Origin: a virus
Reading direction: 5' to 3' (one strand)
Length of the DNA stretch: 36,070 bases
IMG/VR virus record: IMGVR_UViG_3300005613_000210
Location: 1-36,070 of that record
The stretch's first letter is position 1, and each line of letters opens with the position of its first letter. Below, piece by piece: positions 31,752 through 36,070 of this stretch. The notes under the pieces were generated by a model. It did not search any database. It saw only the letters and a list, made by a program, of their open reading frames with translations, and was not told the origin of the DNA. A program made the translations under genes and the position numbers.

Positions 31752-31968
31752 AGAAGTTCCTTCAGAACTTGGTGAACCTGATTGTAAAATTATAAGACCT
31801 TTTATTATCAAAGATCCTGAAATAACTGGGTTAGGTTTTACTCTAGAATCTTGGTTATGTGATTATACGAATCAAAGTGACTTTATGATTCATTCTGATA
31901 AAATTCTTACTATCTGCGATCCAAATCAAAATCTTATTGAAAAATATTCACAAATGAATGAAAAATGA
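31693..31968 (+). CDS. Small Sm-like (predicted) protein, third copy
   Basis: A 91-residue protein whose start lies within the preceding gene; a second in-frame ATG at 31708 would shorten the overlap and begins exactly at the first predicted strand. The pattern is IVLLNNIILLGEIEEVPS, CKIIRPFIIK, FTLESWLCDYT and MIHSDKILTICDP, ending in LIEKYSQM, again the small-barrel plus C-terminal helix layout. The next ATG overlaps its stop by 4 bases. Confidence 0.5.
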   Translation: MENLKMIVLLNNIILLGEIEEVPSELGEPDCKIIRPFIIKDPEITGLGFTLESWLCDYTNQSDFMIHSDKILTICDPNQNLIEKYSQMNEK

Positions 31969-32699
31969 AAGTATTAAGTATTGATCTTGATTACATAGTT
32001 GATTCTAAATTTGAAATTTATGATGATAAATTATTTAATTCTAATTGCTTTGTAAGGTGGGAAAATTACTTTGAATTTTTTCCTTTTTCTGAAGAAGATT
32101 TAAAAATTAATGAATCAAATTTAATTTATTGTTACAGTACATTCTTAAAATCTATTAAAAATTGTGATAAGGTATCATTTGGATATGATCACGATAGTAT
32201 ATTGTATGATATTGCAGATTCTGATAATATTGATATAATTAATATCGATCATCACGACGATTTTTTTCACGGATTTTACAGAACAATGTCTGATGATCTA
32301 GATTTTACAAATCGATTAGAGTATCGAAATTTGTCCGAATACAATTCTGTTAGTGAAGGAAATTGGGGTGCTTGGCTTAATAGTAAAGGAAAATTAAACT
32401 CTTTTACTTGGATTGGAAATCATTATAGTGAAAATAAAATAAGAAATGAAATAAATCAAAATTATTGTAAAAATTATAATAATTTTGAAAAAGAAGATTA
32501 TAATTTTAAGGACTATAATTTCGATAGAATTTTTGTATGTCTTTCTCCTTCATATTTACCAAAAAATCATTGGCATTATTTTTCAATGTTTATTATTGCT
32601 TATGAAAATTTTTGGGGAAAAAATGCAGTAATACATAATCAAAAATATGAAACATATATTAGATACAAAGAGTATAGTGAAAAAATAATCAAAAGGTAA
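31965..32699 (+). CDS. Possible UPF0489/arginase-fold protein
   Basis: A 244-residue protein. Its landmarks are an N-terminal LSIDLDY strand, VSFGYDHDSILYDI, an acidic His cluster INIDHHDDFFHGF, EGNWGAWL and FTWIGNHYSE. This combination resembles the UPF0489 group, whose fold is related to arginase and histone deacetylases and whose His/Asp cluster could bind metal. Coding sequence is very AT-rich. It lies directly before the DNA polymerase gene. The family call is tentative; the activity is unknown. Confidence 0.5.
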   Translation: MKVLSIDLDYIVDSKFEIYDDKLFNSNCFVRWENYFEFFPFSEEDLKINESNLIYCYSTFLKSIKNCDKVSFGYDHDSILYDIADSDNIDIINIDHHDDFFHGFYRTMSDDLDFTNRLEYRNLSEYNSVSEGNWGAWLNSKGKLNSFTWIGNHYSENKIRNEINQNYCKNYNNFEKEDYNFKDYNFDRIFVCLSPSYLPKNHWHYFSMFIIAYENFWGKNAVIHNQKYETYIRYKEYSEKIIKR

Positions 32700-32713
32700 T
32701 TTTACAATTTATT

Positions 32714-34798
32714 ATGTCTAATCGTTTTTATACTAATGTGCAAATGGTCGGGGACCACTTTTTGGTTCGCGGATATGAGGATGGAAAGCACGTTATGTTT
32801 CGAGACCAATTTAATCCAACTCTTTTCGTCCCATCAAATAAAAAAACAAAATATAAAACTTTAGAGGGTGAATATGTTGAATCAGTTCAACCAGGCACTG
32901 TTCGTAGTTGTAAAAGGTTTATACAAAGATATGAAGACGTAGAAAATTTTAAGATTTATGGTAATACTGGGTACATCTATCAGTACATTTCGGATAAATA
33001 CTCAGAAGATGAAATTAAGTTTGATACTAAAAAAATAAAAATATCAACGATTGATATTGAGGTTGCATCAGAAAATGGATTCCCAGATGTAGAATCTGCT
33101 GCAGAAGAAGTTCTTTTGATTACAATTCAGGATTATTCTACAAAACAAATAAGAACTTGGGGTAGAGGACCATTTGTAAATAAGCAGAATAATCTAATTT
33201 ACAAAGCATTTGACACTGAATATGATTTATTGAATGATTTTATTCATTGGTGGATGATTGAAGAAAATACTCCAGAAGTTGTAACTGGATGGAATAGTGA
33301 ACTGTATGATATTCCTTATCTTGTCCGAAGGGTTGATAGAGTTCTTGGCGAGAAATTAATGAAAAGAATTTCTCCTTGGGGTCTTGTGACGGAAAAGGAA
33401 TCATATATTTCCGGTCGTCGCAATATCTCTTATGATGTTGGTGGAATTACTCAACTTGATTATCTTAATCTATATAAAAAATTTACTTATAAGGCACAAG
33501 AATCTTATCGATTGGATTACATTGCAAGTGTTGAACTTGGACAAAAGAAACTAGATCACTCTGAGTTTGATACTTTTAAGGATTTTTATACAAATGGTTG
33601 GCAAAAATTTTGCGAGTATAACATAATTGACGTGGAACTTGTTGACCGTCTGGAAGACAAGATGAAGTTGATTGAATTGGCAATTACTATGGCATATGAT
33701 GCCAAAGTAAATTATGGTGATGTTTTTTCTCAAGTTAGGATGTGGGATACAATTATCTACAATTATCTTAAGAAAAGAAATATTGTAATTCCTCCGAAAG
33801 AAAAAATTGAAAAAAATTCTAAGTATGCTGGTGCTTATGTTAAAGAACCAATTCTCGGACGTTATGATTGGATTGTAAGTTTTGATTTAAATTCAATGTA
33901 TCCTCATTTGATTATGATGTTTAATTTGAGTCCAGAAACTCTTTTAGATAAAAAATGTCCTAATGTTTCTGTCACTAAGATTTTGAATAAAGAATCTGAT
34001 TTAAGTGATTATAAAAACTATGCAGTATGTCCAAATGGATCTATGTATAGAAAAGATGTGAGGGGAATTTTACCGGAACTTATGGAAAAAATGTATAATG
34101 ATAGGGTAATTTTTAAGAAAAAGATGATCGAAGCAAAGGAGAAATATGAAAAAACCCCTACAAAAGAACTAGAAAAAGAAATTTCCAGATGTAATAATAT
34201 TCAAATGGCAAAGAAAATTTCTTTGAATTCCTGTTATGGAAGTTTAGGCACCCCATACTTTCGTTTTTACAAGTTGGAAAATGCAGAAGCAATTACTCTT
34301 TCTGGACAAGTTGCAATTCGTTGGATTGAAAATAAACTTAATCAGTATATCAATAAAGTTTTAAAAACAAAAGAGGTTGATTATATTATTGCATCTGATA
34401 CTGATAGTGTAGTTGGTGATACTGAAGTTTATATCAATTCAGAAAAAATAAAAATTGAAGATATTTATAATGATGTCTGTGATGAAAATAATTTGATATG
34501 TAATCGGGATGAGAATGATTATATTCATAATGTATCTGAATTAAATTTATATACAAAATCTTATGATGGAGAAAATCTTGTTGATGATAAAATTATTCAT
34601 ATTATGAAACATAAAGTTAAAAAGAAATTTTATAAAGTTATTGTAAATGGAAACGAAGTTATTTTAACTGAAGATCACTCATTAGTTGTGGAAAGATGTG
34701 GTGAATTAATTTCAGTTAAACCTCAAGATGTTATTGAAGATGATATTTTTATAAATATTAATGATACTGGTCTGTGTCTCAAAACAACTTATAAATGA
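32714..34798 (+). CDS. 43: DNA polymerase gp43 N-terminal part fused to a split-intein N-half
   Basis: A 694-residue protein: 564 residues of family B polymerase plus a 130-residue intein N-fragment. The exonuclease is complete: IDIE (D114, E116; T4 D112, E114), GWNSELYDIPYL and YNIIDVE. Polymerase motif A is SFDLNSMYPHLI (D391) and motif B is KKISLNSCYGSLG. Motif C is cut: residues 562-564 are DTD and intein Ser565 follows at once. The rest of the palm and the thumb are encoded separately from 35.8 kb. Full-length polymerase needs the two proteins to associate and trans-splice. T4 gp43 is 898 residues, so about one third is missing here. Confidence 0.95.
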   Translation: MSNRFYTNVQMVGDHFLVRGYEDGKHVMFRDQFNPTLFVPSNKKTKYKTLEGEYVESVQPGTVRSCKRFIQRYEDVENFKIYGNTGYIYQYISDKYSEDEIKFDTKKIKISTIDIEVASENGFPDVESAAEEVLLITIQDYSTKQIRTWGRGPFVNKQNNLIYKAFDTEYDLLNDFIHWWMIEENTPEVVTGWNSELYDIPYLVRRVDRVLGEKLMKRISPWGLVTEKESYISGRRNISYDVGGITQLDYLNLYKKFTYKAQESYRLDYIASVELGQKKLDHSEFDTFKDFYTNGWQKFCEYNIIDVELVDRLEDKMKLIELAITMAYDAKVNYGDVFSQVRMWDTIIYNYLKKRNIVIPPKEKIEKNSKYAGAYVKEPILGRYDWIVSFDLNSMYPHLIMMFNLSPETLLDKKCPNVSVTKILNKESDLSDYKNYAVCPNGSMYRKDVRGILPELMEKMYNDRVIFKKKMIEAKEKYEKTPTKELEKEISRCNNIQMAKKISLNSCYGSLGTPYFRFYKLENAEAITLSGQVAIRWIENKLNQYINKVLKTKEVDYIIASDTDSVVGDTEVYINSEKIKIEDIYNDVCDENNLICNRDENDYIHNVSELNLYTKSYDGENLVDDKIIHIMKHKVKKKFYKVIVNGNEVILTEDHSLVVERCGELISVKPQDVIEDDIFININDTGLCLKTTYK
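34406..34795 (+). mobile_element. N-half of a split intein in DNA polymerase
   Basis: 130 residues starting SVVGDTEVYIN, a class 1 block A with Ser1 as nucleophile. Block B is VILTEDHSLVVE with the T-x-x-H motif. The fragment ends CLKTTYK at a stop codon. No LAGLIDADG motif is present. The opening SVxGDTEV and the TEDHSL block resemble archaeal family B polymerase inteins. Confidence 0.93.
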
Positions 34799-35823
34799 TG
34801 AGAAAACATAGAAGAAAACAAACTATTGAAGAAAATGTTGAGTATTACTGTAAAAAAAATAATTTTCAACTTACACTTCAACAAAAAAATCAAATTAAAG
34901 AATGTTTTTTATTATATGAAAATAAATTTTCATCAAAACATAAACTATGTGAATATATAAGTTCTTTTATTAACTATGATTTAAAATTTTGGAAACAAAG
35001 ATTAAATAGACTATTGAAAATTAATTTAAAGGGTGTTACTAAAAAGAAATTTTTGCTTTTATATGGTAAAGATCTTGCGGAAAAAAAATGGAAAAATTAC
35101 ACAAATAAGCAAGCAATAGTTAATAGTTATGACTATAAAAAACAAAAATATGGGTGGACCGAAGATCAATTTGAAAAATATAACAAGTCAAGATCTATTA
35201 CTCTTGATAATATGATTAAAAAATATGGAAAAAATAAAGGAAAAATAAAATATGAAAGTTATGTTGAAAAACAAAGGTATGCTGGAATTTCTTTAGAATA
35301 TTTTATTGAAAAATATGGAGAAATTGATGGAACAATAAAATATCAAAAAACTTGCAATTTAAAAGCATTAACTCTTGACAATTTTATAAAAAAATATGGC
35401 GAAGAACTAGGAAGAAAAAAGTATAGAGATTGCTATGACAATAAACAATTTTTTTATTCAAAATCATCTCAAGAATTGTTTTGGAAAGTGAAAACTGAAA
35501 ATTGTTATTTTGCTGAATATAATAAAGAGTTTGGACTATTGACTGATACTCAATATTATTTTTATGACTATGTTGATACTAAATTAAAAAAATGTATTGA
35601 ATATAATGGAGATTACTGGCACTGTAACCCCAAATTTTATGAATCAAATTACAAAACTCACTATGGATATACTGCCAAAGAAATATGGGAAAAAGATGAG
35701 ATAAAGTTAAATTTCATAAGATCAAAGGGTTATGATGTTATGATAATATGGGAGTCTGAATATTTGCAAATCCCAGATATTATAATTAAAAAAATTGAGG
35801 ATTTTTTGTATGATAAAAATTGA
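34795..35823 (+). CDS. Vsr-like (EDxHD) homing endonuclease between split-intein halves
   Basis: A 342-residue protein overlapping the intein N-half stop (ATGA) and the C-half start (14 bases). Residues about 136-218 hold three repeats of the form TLDNFIKKYGEELGRKKY (approx. 136-162, 166-189, 193-218), with a weaker one near 82-106; these are probably DNA-binding. The C-terminal nuclease region is YFYDYVDTKLKK, then CIEYNGDYWHCNPKFY (E269, D273, H276), IWEKDEIKL (D301) and VMIIWESEY (E320), the Vsr-type E-D-x-H-D pattern. Endonucleases of this type are known between split-intein gene halves in environmental phage DNA (fractured genes). It lacks its own promoter and relies on coupling. Confidence 0.9.
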   Translation: MMRKHRRKQTIEENVEYYCKKNNFQLTLQQKNQIKECFLLYENKFSSKHKLCEYISSFINYDLKFWKQRLNRLLKINLKGVTKKKFLLLYGKDLAEKKWKNYTNKQAIVNSYDYKKQKYGWTEDQFEKYNKSRSITLDNMIKKYGKNKGKIKYESYVEKQRYAGISLEYFIEKYGEIDGTIKYQKTCNLKALTLDNFIKKYGEELGRKKYRDCYDNKQFFYSKSSQELFWKVKTENCYFAEYNKEFGLLTDTQYYFYDYVDTKLKKCIEYNGDYWHCNPKFYESNYKTHYGYTAKEIWEKDEIKLNFIRSKGYDVMIIWESEYLQIPDIIIKKIEDFLYDKN

Positions 35824-36070
35824 GTGTTTGGGTGAACTTGAGTGTGATGTTTATGATTTAGAGACTGAAAAAACCAACAAATTTTTTGGAAATGATATAT
35901 TGGTTCACAATTCTATCTATCTTAATCTTGGACCTCTTGTTAATAAGTTTTTTAATAATAAAGTTGGGAACAAGAACGAGATTGTAGAACTCTTGGATAA
36001 GATATGTAAAGAGCAGTTTGAACCGTTCATCGAATCCAGTTATGAAGAACTTGCGTCGTATGTCAATGCA
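35810..36070 (+). CDS. 43: Split-intein C-half fused to the DNA polymerase C-terminal part (partial)
   Basis: The frame starts with ATG at 35810 and runs off the window. The first 34 residues (35810-35911) are an intein C-fragment: block F CDVYDLETEKTNKFF and block G NDILVHN. Ser follows as +1 residue (35912-35914). The extein then reads SIYLNLGPLVNKFF, which joins to the upstream DTD to restore motif C as DTDSIYLNLG. A further 52 residues of palm and thumb region are visible, including KEQFEPFIESSY. The start codon lies inside the endonuclease gene, in another frame. Confidence 0.93.
   Translation, partial: MIKIECLGELECDVYDLETEKTNKFFGNDILVHNSIYLNLGPLVNKFFNNKVGNKNEIVELLDKICKEQFEPFIESSYEELASYVNA

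Noticed and set aside
34406-35911. A simple frameshift or sequencing error breaking gp43
   Set aside because: Both sides carry complete intein blocks and a whole intact endonuclease gene lies between, so the break is structured.
1-36070. tRNA genes, CRISPR arrays, insertion sequences, group I introns
   Set aside because: Gaps are all under about 110 bases and none folds as a tRNA or holds repeats; gene interruptions found are inteins in frame, not introns.

Overview
The window is a 36 kb stretch of an AT-rich, T4-like myovirus genome. Every gene I accept is on the + strand. Gene order follows the T4 core: terminase, sheath, tube, portal, prohead genes 67/21/22/23, then uvsY, uvsW, 55, 47, 46, then 45, 44, 62, regA and 43. 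A cyanobacterial host (marine Synechococcus or Prochlorococcus) is suggested by a CobS-type AAA+ ATPase with a VWA partner, a small heat-shock protein gene between regA and gene 43, and a DUF3110-like gene between 47 and 46. Host assignment is inference; no photosystem gene lies in the window.

Layout: (1) 1-12.96 kb is the late structural block: unknown virion-type protein, terminase gp17, gp18, gp19, gp20, gp67, gp21, gp22 and gp23, ending in a strong UUCG-loop terminator. (2) 12.98-20.2 kb holds a tail-tube-fold protein, UvsY, UvsW, an Sm-like protein, late sigma factor gp55, and the gp47/gp46 nuclease with a DUF3110 gene between them. (3) 20.2-24.9 kb is accessory: a late-promoter KOW-like protein, the VWA/HExxH protein, CobS and a DUF3310 protein. 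(4) 24.9-36.07 kb is the replication block: clamp, clamp loader, Dam methylase, RegA, Hsp20, small proteins and DNA polymerase gp43, whose C-terminal part runs off the window.

Overlaid on the core is a heavy load of homing elements. A LAGLIDADG intein with class 3 (W-C-T) features sits in the terminase P-loop. Two GIY-YIG genes and two HNH-type genes are free-standing. A Vsr-like (EDxHD) endonuclease gene lies between the two halves of a split intein that breaks the DNA polymerase at its catalytic DTD|S motif. Working terminase and full-length polymerase therefore both depend on protein splicing.

Regulatory signals are compact. T4-type late promoters (TATAAATA) precede structural genes and several homing endonucleases. 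At three sites (two HNH-type genes and uvsW) the late promoter lies on the 5' side or in the loop of an RNA hairpin that buries the downstream start codon. Read-through transcripts would be translationally silent and late transcripts open. In the accessory and replication regions, intrinsic terminators run directly into TATAAT -10 elements, giving tight terminator-promoter junctions.
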